From Tupaia tana (taxonomy: Eukaryota > Chordata > Mammalia > Scandentia > Tupaiidae), in contig JAKSZU010000018.1 in the NCBI GenBank assembly GCA_026018925.1, forward strand, positions 3,442,920-3,506,919: 64,000 nt of DNA, written 5' to 3'. Each line of letters opens with the position of its first letter. Position 1 is the stretch's first letter. A program made the translations under genes and the position numbers. The notes under the pieces were generated by a model. It was not told where the DNA came from. It saw only the letters and a program-made list of their open reading frames with translations, and ran no database searches. Positions 1 through 11,572 of this stretch are shown here, piece by piece.

Positions 1-719
1 GAGTGAAACAGAGATAGAGAGACAGGTCTTGATGCCGTGAGCCACCGCAGCCTCCGCGGGCCAGGTCCTGGGCTTGCACGCTCAGGGCCCTCAGGGAGGC
101 GTCCGGATGCACACCCGAAGCTTCTCCGCCCGCCTCACAGAGCACTGCATTTCACTGCTGTGCCGCCAGGCCCCCAACGTGCATTTAAGGACGCAGGAGC
201 AGAGAAGGCCACCAGTCTCGCCAAGGTCACCTGGCCACAGTCCCAAGCAGGCTCTGGCCTGAGAAGCCCCGGCTCTCAAGTACTTCCCTCAGCCACCCCT
301 CAAACGCGACACATGCTCACTGGTCACCGCGGGGCAGGCCGGGCGGCTGCTGCAGGCCGCGTGGCCAGGATCCAGAACAAGCAGGAGCTGCCACTCGCCC
401 CTGCTTCCGATCAGCCTTCCCCGCCAGGGCTCCTCGTGTCACCCGACCTTATGTGAGTTGTTCCCAGGTGACCCTCGGCTGAAGGTGGCATGCAGGGCCA
501 TGACCACAGCCCGATTCTGCAGCCAGGGCTCCTCCCCGCGGCCGGGCTGCGGCTGCTGTCCCAGGGAGGCCCTGAGGTTTCCCAGCCACCCCGGCTTTGT
601 TTTCCCGGGCTCTTCCAGGCCCAGAACCATCCAGAAAAGTCGGTTAGGCCGGAACAGCTGCCTGGCGCCTTCTGAATGCCTCAGATGTGGCGTGCGGTGG
701 GAGCCCCGAGCCAACACGC
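1..719. other. GC-rich unique sequence, nothing identified
   Basis: I see no exon, repeat or regulatory block that I can support here. Open frames on both strands are short and overlap each other in different frames, as expected of stop-poor GC-rich DNA. Confidence 0.6.
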
Positions 720-1060
720 TGCCACTAGGTGAATTGAGCGCCATCAGAGTCACAAAGACCAATTAAAACAGAGGAAAAACAGCCTCCTGTCCTCCTGGCA
801 CCCCGGCCAGCTGCTCCCTGCTCCCACCTCGCTCGGGCTTGGTTTCCAGCCTGGCTCCCTCCTCCCGGCCACCTGCCTTTGCAGAGTCAATATTGACACC
901 CCACCCCCCTCCTCTTGGCGGGCAGGGCTGAGGGGGTGTGGCTCGGGAGAGACGCAAACAGCTCCTGGATTTTCGACTCAATGACTGGGAGCAGATGAGA
1001 AGTTGCCTCTGTGACCTGCTCGGGGGTTCACAGCTGCACTTCATTACGGCTTTCCACGAG
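720..1060. promoter_or_regulatory. Candidate conserved noncoding block
   Basis: This stretch is richer in A and T than its surroundings and carries motif-like words: TGAATTGAGCG, ACCAATTAAAAC, GTCAATATTGAC (a near-palindrome at about 884-895), CTCAATGACTGG and TTCATTACGG. This texture, AT-rich islands with homeodomain and CCAAT-like cores inside GC-rich DNA, is typical of mammalian developmental enhancers. No alignment was available, so conservation is inferred from composition only. Confidence 0.3.
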
Positions 1061-1299
1061 GCCCGGAGAGGCTCGGCCCCGAGGGCTCACCTGTTAGCCG
1101 CAGCTGCTGCCTGCTCCTTCAGAAGTGGTGGTTTCCTGCCCGGGGCTGCAGGGCCAGGGACCTGAGGCCCCCCACTGCCCCTGCCAGATCGCATTAACTT
1201 GGAAGGCAGTGGAAGAGGTGCCAGATCAGTGGGCCAGGCAGAGGGAATGGCCAAGGCCGTGGTCTGGGTCTTACTCTCTCCAGAAAGTGCCAGGAGAGG

Positions 1300-1425
1300 G
1301 GCACGTCCCCGAGGGCCCCTTGTGTCTCGGCCCAGTGTCTGGTGCGCAGGGCTAACGTGCACGTGCGAGCCTGGAGCACCTCCGGTCCACAGCAGGTGTG
1401 TGCTCAATGCCTGGCCCTCCTCCCT
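1300..1425 (+). repeat. L2-like LINE 3' fragment
   Basis: The words GTGTCTGGTGCGCAG and CAGCAGGTGTGTGCTCAAT resemble the end of L2, where 'gcctggcacatagtaggtgctcaataaa' is the usual form. The copy is short and heavily diverged. It could instead be a chance match. Confidence 0.35.
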
Positions 1426-2690
1426 CACGGCTGGCCCCTGAGCTTTTGAAACGACGAGGTTCCTACCTGGGTTACTCAGGGAGCACAGGCCGCGCCCAGG
1501 GGCCCTCTCCTCTGGCTGCCCTCCGGGATCCTCCAGAGAGCTTCTGGGAGGTCCAGAAACCCAGCTGCACCAGGGATCCCTGAGGCCGGGCCCAGGTTCG
1601 TTTCCAAAGCCCCTGAACGGTGTGGGTACAATGTGAGACACGCAGCCTGGGACCTCGGACAGGGAGGGTCCTGCTCAGTGACATTGGGAGGCAGGACTGG
1701 CAGAGACGCCCAGAGCGGATGGCACTAGAGGAGTCAGCCCTCGCCAGCCCCAGGCTGCCTGCCCTTGCCCGCCAACTCTGCTTCTCCCTCTGCCGCCACA
1801 GTCTGCCTCCACAGTCTGCCACCAGGTCCCCAGCACTGACGACACAGTGGGCCCTGAGGTCCAGAAGCTGTCTGGAGTCCCACCCTCTAGGAGCGCGCAT
1901 GCCGGCTGTCGGCGAGAAGCTGTGTGGCTCTGGGCCGGTCACTGGTGCTCTTTGGATCTGGGGACGAGGCAACGGCCCTTGCATTTCTTTCATCTCTGCT
2001 GTGTGTCCCGAGTTGCCTGTGAGCTCAGGGAGGGGCTCCATCCATGTTCGAAACCGGAAACCTGCGTGAACCTTCAAGGGGCTCAGAGCCCGCAGGGCCT
2101 TGGCCATTCCATCTGGAAAGTAGGAAGACGGACCCACCCTTGGCCTGGCTGTGTAGGCAAGCTCCTGGCCCCGCAGTGGTGACAGTGTGCACGGGCACTG
2201 CGGTGCCACCTCCCAGGGCCATCCTGTGTCCTCTGTCCTCAGCCTGCTCCCATTGGTTGGTTCAGCAGCCCTACGGTCCCAGTGAGAAAGCTGAGGTCCA
2301 GGGTTGTAGCCACCACGTGCTTTCTGGGCCTCCTCCCAGCACCTCTGGACCACTGGCAGCTGGGCATGGCTGGAGCCAGGGTAGTCCAGGACCCACCTGA
2401 GTGGGGAGCGGGCCCCCTGCTGGTGCCCACTGATGTCGGGGGCAAAGCTGGCAAGGTGGGTCTGAACAGGTTCCTGGGGACTGGGAGGGCCCTGGCATGG
2501 GAGCCCGGGAAGAGGCTGAGTAGGGGCCGGTGCCCAGGGCACGCTGCTCCGAGTCCTGGCGAGAACAGAGCAGCAGCTGAGACACAGCCCGTGAGCAGAC
2601 TCCTATCTGGGGAGTCAGGGAGCGAAGCCAGGGAAGGGCTGTGGGGGGCGCACACAAGGAGGGAAGCGAGGCCGTGTGCAGAGTGGCGGG
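1426..2690. other. GC-rich sequence, no gene recognised
   Basis: This is unique-looking GC-rich DNA. Phrases near 1985-2040 (a 'gagctcagggaggggc' word) and near 2270-2300 (a 'gagaaagctgaggtcc' word) hint at very old L2 and MIR remnants but are too short to call. A long minus-strand open frame at 1472-2542 has no recognisable domain and a proline- and arginine-rich composition expected of random GC-rich translation. Confidence 0.5.
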
Positions 2691-2694
2691 AAAG

Positions 2695-2800
2695 GAGGTC
2701 GGGTGAGGACAGCAGAGGCCTGGGAAGGGCCTTGGTGAGCATGTTTGGGGAAACTGAGACTTGAAGAAATAACCATGCTGCCCATGTCACCCAGGAGGCC
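2695..2800 (-). repeat. MIR-like SINE fragment
   Basis: The phrase GGGGAAACTGAGACTTGA followed by a degenerate CCATGTCACCCAGGAGG matches the reverse strand of MIR, where 'gaggaaactgaggc' is followed by 'aaggtcacacagct'. Only the central region is readable. Confidence 0.4.
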
Positions 2801-2917
2801 AGCAGGACGGAAGGCAGGCTACCACCGCCCTCTTCCCTGCCTGTTTCCCGGACTTGGCGCACAGTAGGTCTTCCATCGTGTGGACCGAGAACGACGTCAA
2901 TAGGCACCTACAGAGAG

Positions 2918-2936
2918 CCCCCCCCCCCCCCCCCCC
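2918..2936 (+). repeat. Poly-C run, 19 bases
   Basis: An uninterrupted run of C follows CAGAGAG. It can form an i-motif on this strand and G-quadruplex-type stacks on the other. Run length may be affected by sequencing error. Confidence 0.95.
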
Positions 2937-3094
2937 GCTCTTTGTCTGGCCCCCATTCCTGGTCACAGGCCAAGGCAAGGCCTCCAGTGAGCTCCTGGCA
3001 TATGGGGACCCTCTAACAACCACAGGCACCCACATCCACTGGCACCTGCCAGGTGCTGAAAACAGACTGCCGGCTCCAAGCTGCCCCACAATGC

Positions 3095-3215
3095 TGGGGT
3101 GATGTTACGGCTGTTCCCGCTCGACAGGTGGGGAAACCGAGGCAGCCTGTGAGTCAGCGGGGCCTGCAGTCACGTAGCTGCTCAGTGCAGACCCGGGCGG
3201 AACGGAGCTCCCGGC
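3095..3215 (-). repeat. MIR-like SINE fragment
   Basis: GACAGGTGGGGAAACCGAGGC followed by CAGTCACGTAGCTGCTCAG and AGACCCGGGCGGAAC follows the order of a reverse-strand MIR (fraction-of-genome wide ancient tRNA-derived SINE). It is strongly diverged and CpG-decayed. Confidence 0.4.
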
Positions 3216-3344
3216 CATGAGCAGGGGCCTGTGTCCTCCCGGGAACGGCCCCCTTCCCAGATCTGACCCACACGGCTGTCTGCCTGGTGGCTGCCGCGGC
3301 CAGGCCAAGCTCTGAAAGCAACAGTACCGCCGTACGGCTGGCGA

Positions 3345-3575
3345 CGGTGGCGCAGAGCAGCAGCTGATATTTACATAACGCTCGCCATATGCACAGCCAG
3401 GCAGGACTCCAAACGCACCCACACAGCCACTGCCCACGGGCCCTCCCAAGCCTGGCAGGTAAGCGCCATTACTGGCCCGTTTCACAGATGGGGTGCTGGT
3501 GGCACAGAGAGGCTAGGAGACCTACCTAGGACACACAGCTATCAGGTGTCAGCACCCAGACTTAACCTGTTGGCC
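3345..3575 (-). repeat. MIR SINE, near full length, minus strand
   Basis: The order of landmarks matches reverse-strand MIR across its length: CTGATATTTACATAACGC, CATATGCACAGCCAGGCAG, CGTTTCACAGATGGGG, CACAGAGAGGCTAGGAGAC, GACACACAGCTATCAGG, CCCAGACTTAACC and CTGACTCCAG. The two halves are separated by a little extra sequence near 3400-3450. MIR is shared by all mammals and has long been inactive. Confidence 0.72.
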
Positions 3576-3764
3576 TGACTCCAGTGAGCTTCGAGGTGGG
3601 CTTCCAGCAGAAACCCCTCAGGGGTGGTGTGGGTGCAGGGGCTGGCGGGCATGGGGCCAGCATGGGCAGGGGGTGCAGGGGGAGCTTCCCCTCCCAGCAG
3701 GAGAGCACAGCCACGCCGGTGCACTCCCTGGAGGCCAGGCCTTGCAAGGGAAGCAGAAATCTGT

Positions 3765-3895
3765 CGTTAACACCGCGCCAAGCCCAAAGTGGCTGCTCCC
3801 GGACTGCAATCCAATAAAGCGCGGCGAGTCTATTTATCATCCTCGGGGCTTTTTATCACAGCGCAGATGGCTGCTACCTTCCCAGGGCTCAGCCG
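3765..3895. promoter_or_regulatory. Candidate conserved noncoding block
   Basis: A compact AT-richer stretch contains CTGTCGTTAACACCGCGCC, GCAATCCAATAAAGCGCGG, TCTATTTATCATCC and CTTTTTATCACAGCGC. It includes a CCAAT core, a GTTAAC palindrome and two TTTATCA (GATA-type) words within about 100 bp. It is a plausible enhancer from motif density alone. Confidence 0.35.
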
Positions 3896-6800
3896 CTCGC
3901 TGCCAGCCGCCCGCCTCGCAGAGCTCAGCTCAACAGAGTCTGGGCCTGCACCTGCGGCGGGCCTGGGGCCCAGCTGCCTCTGCCGGGAGGGAGAGGCAGC
4001 CTAGAGCTGGCCCCGCCCACCTCCCCTGTCCCCTGTCCCCTGTCCCCTGCCCCCGGGGCAGCCACAGTGCTCCCCTCTGCAAGCAGCGTGGCAGCCACAC
4101 CTGGCGTGGAGCCTCTGGTTACCCCACATGACAGGTGCTCCTGGGACGGGAGAGACGGGGAGGTAGCAAGGAGCCCCATGAGGGGAGGTGTCGCACCCTG
4201 ACCCCTACTGCAGCTCTGAACAAGGGGGCCTGGGGGAGCCCCTGGAGACTCAGCTGGAAGGTGAAGCCGGGGAAGATCCGAGGCGGGAGTGAGGGAGAGA
4301 CGGCCACGGTGGTTCCTGTGTGTGTGGCAGGGACGGCGGCATTAGAACTGCTCGGGACACGCACACCTGGACCTCTGTGACATCGGCAGCAGGGATGCGA
4401 CACGCCAGGCAGAGGGCACCCCAGGGGGTGCAGGTGGGAACCCAGGAGTCGCTGAATCCCAGCCTCCACCCCGACATCAGATATAGCCACTTAAGAGTCG
4501 GTGGGCAGGGCTGGGATGGGTGTCCCCGTGCTGGAGGTACCCGGGCTCTAGGCCCTCCCAGTCAGCCACGGGAGGCAGCGTGCAGCCCGCGCAGAGCCCT
4601 GGCAGCAGCGTGCGTGAGCGTGTGTGCACGTGTGAGTGCATGTGTGCAGAGGCTGAGGGTTTACCCACCCAGTCTGCTGAGGCCTGGGAACCACTGGGCA
4701 CTGGGCACAGCCCAGCCGGCATGTCACGGCTTTTGCCCTCTTGGCTGCAGTCCAGTAACCTCCGCCCTGTCCAGGGTGCCAGGCCGTCCAAGGCGTTGGC
4801 TCTCCAAATAACACAGCACGGCCTCGGCACCACGCCCTCAGTCTGGCTGCGCCGGCGATGGCATCAACCTCTCTCCTGCCCCCTCTGGTCATCCCTGCAA
4901 GATTTGAGGCTCTGATGACCCCGAGAAAAGGCCTCCATAGAGCAGAGGTGCCATCCAGGACGCCCTGTCTACGCTCCAGGCTGTCTGGAAAGCCCGCTCC
5001 TCACTTCCATCTGTGCCAGCTGCCCTCCGAGCCCTCTGTTCTAGGGGCGCCCCTCTCGGCCGGCCCGGCCTCCTGCAAATGGAGCTGGGGAAAGGGGGCC
5101 TCCAGTGGCCCGGTCCCACTATCACAGAGCAGGGAGCGGAGCCAGAGGCCAGGAACCGGCAGGGCGACCTGCCTTGTGCTGTCCCCGTTGGCCATCTGGC
5201 ATTGTGAGACTCTCCTTGTCCAGGGATCCCCCCGACAGGGTGGCAGACAGGACAAAGAGGGGACACGGCATTCCAGCATGACCCTAGCCCGCACCACGGG
5301 GCCTCGGCTCCAGCGCCTGCACGCTGTGTCCCTCCGGGGTGCCTGTCATCGCGACGCTGACGCTTCTGCCCACGATACAGCTATCACCTCTGCGAATGTG
5401 CCAGCGACCAGAGGCAGGGAAGCAGGAACAGGGGGGCAGAAACTGGCCTGAGGTCGCAGCTGGAGCCGGCGGGACCGGAGCCCTGCTCTTCCCAGGCTGC
5501 ATGGTGCTGCCCCAGGGCTGCCGTGGACACTGGACCGACCTGAGCATGTGCAGGCCGTCTCCTGGACATCTGAGCAGGACTCCCTGCCCCCTCTTCTCCC
5601 GGGCAGTGAGGCCCTCCGGTTTCCGGCCTCTGTCGGGGCGGCTGTGGGGCTCTCAGGCCACTCGTCGCCAGAGGGTTCAAGGCAGCGCTCACACCAGGGC
5701 ACGGCTGTGGCCCTGGAGATGGAAGAGGGCAGCAGGAGGGACCCCAGGAGGAGACAGCCTTCAGGGCACCCACGGCTTCAACCCCTGTGGAGCAGGACTC
5801 CTCGGTGTCCTCAGAGGGCCCCTGTGGAGCTGTGAGCAGAAGGCTCTGCAGGGAGGCGGGGAGGCGGGGAGGAGGCCCTCGTGGTCGCCCGGCACCTCTC
5901 TGGCCCTTCCTTAGGCTGCGTGACCCTTCTCCTCTTCTCAGCCTAGGAGACGCCTACACTCCCCGGGACCAGCTCACAAGCCCTATTGTATGACACAGTC
6001 CCTGGCTGCAGTGATTCCCCGCTGGGCTGACTGTGCTCGACACAGGACAGACGGCAACACCTGGTGGCATTTTTGGTTGTCACCATTTGGGGGGCATCCA
6101 GTGAGTGGAGGCTGCGGTGCTGCTCAGCGTCCTGCAGGGCCCAGGACGGCCCCCCACAGAATGGAGGCCCAGACATGAACGTGTGGCGGGGGGAGCCCGC
6201 AGCCCCCCCCGGGCCCCGGAGTGGGGTGCAGTTCCCCAGTGAGTGCACACTGCGAGTTGCCGTGCGCGCGCATAGGTATGCTGGCCTGCGTGTGTGCACA
6301 CGCATGTGCACATGCACGTGTGTGTGTGCTGGGCAGAGGCCCCGCTCAGGTCCTCAGCAGCCCACCCCGCTGGCTCAGGCTGGGATTACAAAGCACCTCG
6401 GCATGGTGCCGGGTGGTGCACCCGCCCGTGTGCAAGAGACAGAGAGAGATCTCCCACCCGCGAGCCCCTCTGAACAAAGTACACCCTCTACCTCCCGAGC
6501 CCACCGCCATCTGTCTCTCCCCCCCCCGCCCGGCCATCTGAGCCGTAGGGGGGCACCCAGCCTCCGGCTGTGAGGGCCAGATGGCAGGAATCAAGTCCTG
6601 GGCTCGCCCGGAGCTGTGGCCCCACCCTCCCTGCCACCCCCAGCCCTGCCCGCCACCTGGGGCACAGGGCAGGCCACCGGGCTCCTCCCTGAGCCTCCCG
6701 CCTGTCCTGACCCCTGTCCCCAGGCCCACCTCCTGTGGCCTTTTGCCTCCGCTGCATAAATCACCCTGCAGGTCAGCGCGGGTGAGGGAGTGGGTGGGCA

Positions 6801-7548
6801 GGCGCCTCCCTGGGACTGCAGATGCAGTGGCTGCCTCTGACCCCTGGCAGCCCTGGCTGGGACCTCCCGGGCCAGAGGGCAGGTTGGAGGTCCCAAAGTC
6901 CCCCTGGGCTTTGCAGACAATCTTGGCTGGGCCCAACAGTGTGGACGGTGCCCCCGGCCCCAATCAGGGGACCCGGTCGGCAGTGCAGGCCACACCTGCC
7001 CCGGTGGTCCTCGTGGAGGGCAGCAGGCAGCCACACCGGGAGGCCTCAGCAGCTGCCGGCCTGGCCAATCCCTTATCTCCCACCTGGGCCTGGCGGTCAG
7101 TGCAGGAGCTGCAGGGACCCGCCCGTGGGCAGGGTACAGGTCTGAGCCCTGCCCCACAGCCAGGCCTCACGGTCTTCCCTTGTTTCTTCACACCAGACCC
7201 GGACCAGTGGCCTAGTTCATACAAAGGCCTGAGGCCCCAGGTTGCCAGTCACTCGCTGCTGTGGCACGAGTGGGCCCCGAGTCCCCGTGTTAAAGCGTGG
7301 GGACCGCTGCAGCAACGTCAGGAGAGGGAAGGCTCCATCCAGCCACAGGCTTATGAGAAGGTGCCTGGGATCAGGGATCAGGCCAGCAGGGTGGGCCCTG
7401 TTAGGTCCTGGTGGCTTAGGAGGCGTGGGTGGCACAGACACGCCCTGCTCCTGCCTTTCCTCCTGTGACACTGGTGCCCACTGTCCAGTCCCCACTCCGA
7501 AACCACACGCTTCCAAACTCATGAGCTATATAAGCCACTGTGTTTCAA
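3896..7548. other. GC-rich unique sequence with short GT-rich patches
   Basis: No exon is recognised. A 7-bp tandem CCCCTGT is repeated at 4023-4049. Degenerate alternating purine-pyrimidine GT/CA patches lie at about 4605-4660 and 6240-6345 and could adopt Z-DNA. A region at 6365-6545 contains an 'agagacagagagagat' word and a C-rich tail and may be a SINE remnant, which I could not place in a family. At 6745-6775 a GCATAAATCACC word is a possible isolated homeodomain-type site. Confidence 0.5.
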
Positions 7549-7785
7549 TTTTTTTTGCTGTAGAGTGTGTGTACTCGCCAGAGACAGAGAGAGAGAGGGG
7601 AAGAGGAAAAAACTCAGCTCCCAGGAGGATGGCCACGCCTCATCGCGTCCCCGCTCTCTCGGGTGATTTTGGGCGCGCACACATGCCCGACACATTTTTT
7701 TCAAGCTGTCGGGTCTGAGACTTGAACCGTGCTGTCAGCCATATGGGATCCAGTGCCTTAACTACCATGCCACCTACTGGCCTAA
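7549..7785 (-). mobile_element. tRNA-derived SINE, family A, copy 1
   Basis: Read on the minus strand, the element begins GGCCAGTAGGTGGCATGG (tRNA-like head with an A-box region), carries a Pol III B-box-like GGTTCAAGTCTCAG, and has a body containing a 'cccaaaatcac' word, a CCATCCTCCTGGGAG word and a CT-rich 'tctctctctgtctctggcgag' end. It finishes in an A-rich tail, seen here as a T run at 7549-7556. At least five other copies share this order at 13.7, 16.9, 27.5, 29.8 and 36.1 kb. I could not see a clear target-site duplication. The family does not match Alu, B1/B2, CAN, ERE or rabbit C elements as I know them. Confidence 0.8.
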
Positions 7786-8322
7786 ACCGGTAGCCGCACA
7801 GTCATGCAGTTTCAGGTCATCGGTTACTAAGCAACCAAGAACAGACTAAGACACACGCACATTCTACAAACAGCGGCCGCAGACAATGTCCGGGACACGC
7901 AGCTCCAGACCTGCCTGTGGGGCTCGACTTCCGGAGTCTCCCGTCCTGGAGGAAGAGCACGTGGAAGGGATCGGTGGCCCCGAGGCTCAGTGTCCGCACC
8001 GTAAAGGAGGGTAACTGCTCCTGCCTCCTAGACGGCTGAGGAGGAAACGAGGCAGTGCCGGCAGCCCGCTGCCCCGCCAGGCCTCAGTAGCCAGCAGCCG
8101 TGACTGTCCCTCAAAGACCTATGTGCAAGGGGGGTGTGGTGACCAAGAGGAGCCAGGCGGAGGCCACCCCACCACCCCCGGGGACCAGGCGCCCACGTGT
8201 CTGCAGTGCAGTGAGGAGTCTGAGGCGAAAACAGAGGATCTTACTGGGGGACACAGACTCCCTCTCCCTGCCCCCCCCCCCCCACTGCCCGGGACAAGCC
8301 TGGGACAAGACCTGGAATGGAT
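7786..8322. other. GC-rich unique sequence
   Basis: No gene or repeat is recognised apart from a run of 13 C at 8271-8283. Confidence 0.5.
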
Positions 8323-8497
8323 CTTTTTATAAAATTTACGAGAGAGCGAGCGCCCCCAGGGGTGACCTGCGGGGTCACGTGGCGACCCTGCCCCACCTCT
8401 CCAGCTGCTCAGGGTGCTGGGCACTCCTCACATTCACCTGGTATGTTTTCCAACGAGCAGGGGCCAGGACTTGAACTGCAATTGTCTACGTGAGACC
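8323..8497 (-). mobile_element. Degenerate tRNA-SINE copy
   Basis: A TTTTTATAAAATTTACGAG left edge, an AGAGCGAGCGCCCCCAGGGG body and a right-hand GGACTTGAACTGC word (reverse B-box) followed by TACGTGAGACCC have the family A/B layout on the minus strand. The head after the B-box region is truncated or decayed. Family assignment is uncertain. Confidence 0.5.
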
Positions 8498-8599
8498 CAG
8501 CTCCCCATGCACAGGGCAGGACCTACCAGCCCCTGGGGCTGGACCCCGAATGGTGATACTAGTAAAAGCGACCTCCATCCCTGACTCCCAGCCCCCACG

Positions 8600-8720
8600 G
8601 TGCCAGGGAAAGCAGGTGCTATCAGAACCTAGAAGTTTCAGAGATGTTCAGAGGCTTGCCGAAGGCCACACAGCTAAAGGGTCAGAGGACGGAACCTCGA
8701 GACGCGCTCCGGCCCTGAAC
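8600..8720 (-). repeat. MIR-like fragment, minus strand
   Basis: The order GATGTTCAGAGGCTTGCC, GAAGGCCACACAGCTAAAGG, GTCAGAGGACGGAACC fits the reverse MIR core ('gaggttaagtgacttgcccaaggtcacacagc'). Confidence 0.55.
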
Positions 8721-9200
8721 ACACCCCCTGCTGGTTCTAGAGTGCTGACCAGCCTCACTGACACCCCCACCACGATTCGATGTGAACAAGCCCATCAACT
8801 TTATAAGGTGGGAGATGAGGACGGACAGGGCTAGAGGGACAGGTGGTTTGTGGCAGTGGGGCCTTAAGCCTATCCCTCCAGCAGCCCCCCCAGGTGGCGT
8901 GGGTGCCAACTCCTCACTGTCTACTTCCTAGCTCCTCCCAGACACCAGAAGGCTGCCTCCTTGCCGCAGGAGGCCCCAAGTCTGGGCAACACTGGTCTTT
9001 CTAGAAATACAGACCGAGGAGGGGAAGTGAGCCTTCCAGGAGGCCAGTCTCCATGTACATGGGAAAGGGCCTGTAGGCTCCGGCCCTTCCCTACCTCCTC
9101 TGGGGGGCCCTGTGACCCCAGAAGCCACCTCAGTGATCCCAGGGAGGTGTCCACAGGGAGGGAGATCAGATGGCCACAGCCGTGGAAGGGAGGAGCTGCC

Positions 9201-9202
<2 letters not shown>
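8721..9202. other. GC-rich unique sequence
   Basis: Nothing is recognised. Confidence 0.5.
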
Positions 9203-9241
<39 letters not shown>

Positions 9242-9258
9242 CGCGTGTGCGCGTGCGC
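9203..9258 (+). repeat. (GT)n microsatellite with GC-GT end
   Basis: About 17 GT dinucleotides are followed by GCGTGCGCGTGTGCGCGTGCGC. The whole tract is alternating purine-pyrimidine and has strong Z-DNA potential. Such tracts are usually length-polymorphic. Confidence 0.97.
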
Positions 9259-9899
9259 TTCCTGGGGGCAGCCTTAATGGGAAATTTCATGGGTGTGGTA
9301 ACATGTGAGTCGAGGCTGCACTGCACCCCCGCCCCACCATCTGCTGGGGCCAAAAGCCGCGGGGGAGGGGCCCCGCCAGGCTGGCTCTGCAGGGACCCAG
9401 TCAACGGCTTCCCAGCCACTCTGGAAGCTGATGTCCCCCGCCCATGAGCTCAGGGTTGGCTGGGCCTCCCAGGCAGGGGAGCCCCAGGCCCAGCCCACAC
9501 AGGGCCTGCGGGTTCTCTCTGGCACAGCAGGCCTCAGCGGGGGTCCCAGCCCAAGAACCGGGCGCCAGGCCAACCAGCCCTGCCAGACCACTGCCGCCCC
9601 CTCGGGCGGGAGGCCGGTGCCCATGGGCCGCTGGGTTTGGGCTGTGCCAGCTGCTGACACGCTGGGAGGTCAAAGCCTCGTCCTCTGGGGACTCTGGGGG
9701 TCCCAGCCTGAACCTCAGAGTTTCATTCTGCTGCCCCGGAGGCAGGCAGGGCTGCGCCCCAGTACAGAGGGAGTTCTGGCGTTTTAGGCAAGGAGAGCCC
9801 CCGCCCCTTGCAGACCTCGGTCAGCCTAGTACTCGGGTGGGCGGCCGGGGGCATGCTCTCTGGAGCACAGGCCCGAGCCGGGCGGTGGGCTGTCTGTGG
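9259..9899. other. GC-rich sequence
   Basis: A short AT-rich word at about 9273-9305 (CCTTAATGGGAAATTTCATGG) stands out. Otherwise nothing is recognised. Confidence 0.5.
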
Positions 9900-10000
9900 A
9901 GCTGAGCGGGATCTGCTGTGGCCGCGCCAGCGTCCGGAGCTTCCTGTGCAGTCTCCTCATCTGTAAAACAGTGAGAAAGCCACTTTCCAGAACCCTCCTG
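9900..10000 (+). repeat. MIR-like fragment, plus strand
   Basis: CAGTCTCCTCATCTGTAAAA followed by CAGTGAGA matches the MIR core end ('cagtttcctcatctgtaaaatgggga'). The upstream part is decayed. Confidence 0.5.
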
Positions 10001-11572
10001 TGCTGGCAAGGCGCTTCTCAGAGCAGGGGCGGAGAGGCGTCACAGGTGAAGACTTGGGGGAGAGACAGCCCCTCATCGACATGGAGGTAGGGGGTGGTGA
10101 CCCCCAACTCCCACGCTTTCTGGAAGGCTGCTGTGGGACAGGGTACTGAGGCCTGGGCCTGGCAGCCACACCTGGGGGTGCGGCGTGGTCACGCCCCACT
10201 GGCTGGCTCTCGAGTACATGGGAGACCCTGCTGGCCTCAGCTTCCTGCCGGGGGAAATGGGGCTCAGGCATGAAAGGCCCCCACGGGTATGTGGCCCTGG
10301 TCACCCCTGCGCCAAGGCCTCACTGCAGAGGCAGGAACAGGTTATGTAGGAAGAGCCAGAGCCGGAGCTGGGTGGGCAGTCGGGAGAGGGCTGTGGCTTC
10401 CCGTCACAGTGCCGGCCAAGACAGGCTCGCTCCTGCTCCCCAAGATACTCCCCTGAATCCAGACTGCTCTCTACACCCCTGAAGACAGAGGGAATGGAGG
10501 CTAGGGCAGCGGGGAGGCATTACTCCCCACCCTTAGCCTCGGCCCCTCCTGCAACACAGGACCCACCCCAGAAGTCTGGGCTGCAGGCGCCGTGGGAGTC
10601 CCAGCACGGCGGGGAAGGGAGTCCCAGCACGGCGGGGAAGGGGTATCTACTATGCTCTCAGAGCTAGGCAGGAGGGCCCGGCCAGGCCCACCCCCAACAC
10701 ACACCCTGAGGCTGCCCCAGGGAGCCCCCCTCCCTACCACGGGCAGCCTGGCCCGGAGCTCCAGGCCCCGCTGCCAGCCCAGCCAGTTAGGGCCCCCCTG
10801 ACCCGGGCGGGGAACCGAGGGGAGGCAGGGCCAGCCACGTCATTTACAGGCCTCAACACAACATGGAAATGTGAGGCCCTGTTCAAACACCATGAAGAGC
10901 ACCCAGGTGGCAAACCAGGGCCCTTCTGAAAGCGGGGCCAGTGGGACTGCAGGGCTGCACACCCACGCGGCCCCCTGCTGCAGGTCAGGGCTGACACTGC
11001 AGGGGTTGGGAAAGGGCCCATCCAGAGGCCCGCGTGCACGGCCCAGCCACCGCCCCCCACCCGCCCCTGCCTGGAAGCCTGCTAACCAGAGCCTGAGCAA
11101 CTCCCTCTGCTCTCAGCTCCTCGTCGGCCAAAATGCAGTCACAGCCCCGCTAGCCCCTCCCCACTGGACAGCTGGGGGGACTTAAAGGACTCGCACCTCC
11201 TCGTAACAGGCGGTGCAGGGTGTGCAAGGTAGTGTCCTTCTCAACTACTGCCAGTATCCACCCCATCCTCCTATTCCTGGGTCCCCAGGAGGGGACCACC
11301 AGCTGATCTCTGGAGCCACTGTGTGTCGCAGGAACACCCTGTAGTCCCCAACTCTCCTCTCACAGATACCGTCACTGCGGTCAGTCCCTCCCACCCCAGC
11401 CTCGGCCTCTCCCCCAGTGAGCGACTGGCCACGGTCTTTCCCACTCCGAAGCTGCAGGGTTTCTGCTCAGGTTCCTCTTTCAAGAGAGCTACAAATAATA
11501 ATAAGGAGTTACAAAGCCTCCTTCCCCTCATGGGGCCGCAGATTTCTTCCTTCCTTTTAATTACGTAGCCAA
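10001..11572. other. GC-rich unique sequence with a small tandem duplication
   Basis: A 23-bp unit beginning GGGAGTCCCAGCACGGCGGG is present twice at 10594-10639. No exon is recognised. The open frames are short and proline-rich. A short AT-rich patch lies at 11484-11570, with CTACAAATAATAATAAGG and CTTTTAATTACGTAGCC. Confidence 0.5.

Noticed and set aside
6365-6545. Additional SINE copy on the plus strand
   Set aside because: An agagacagagagag word and C-rich end are suggestive, but no head with B-box and no A tail could be located.
7700-7785. A tRNA gene
   Set aside because: The A- and B-box-like words belong to the head of a SINE that is followed by a SINE body and A-rich tail; no cloverleaf can be completed.
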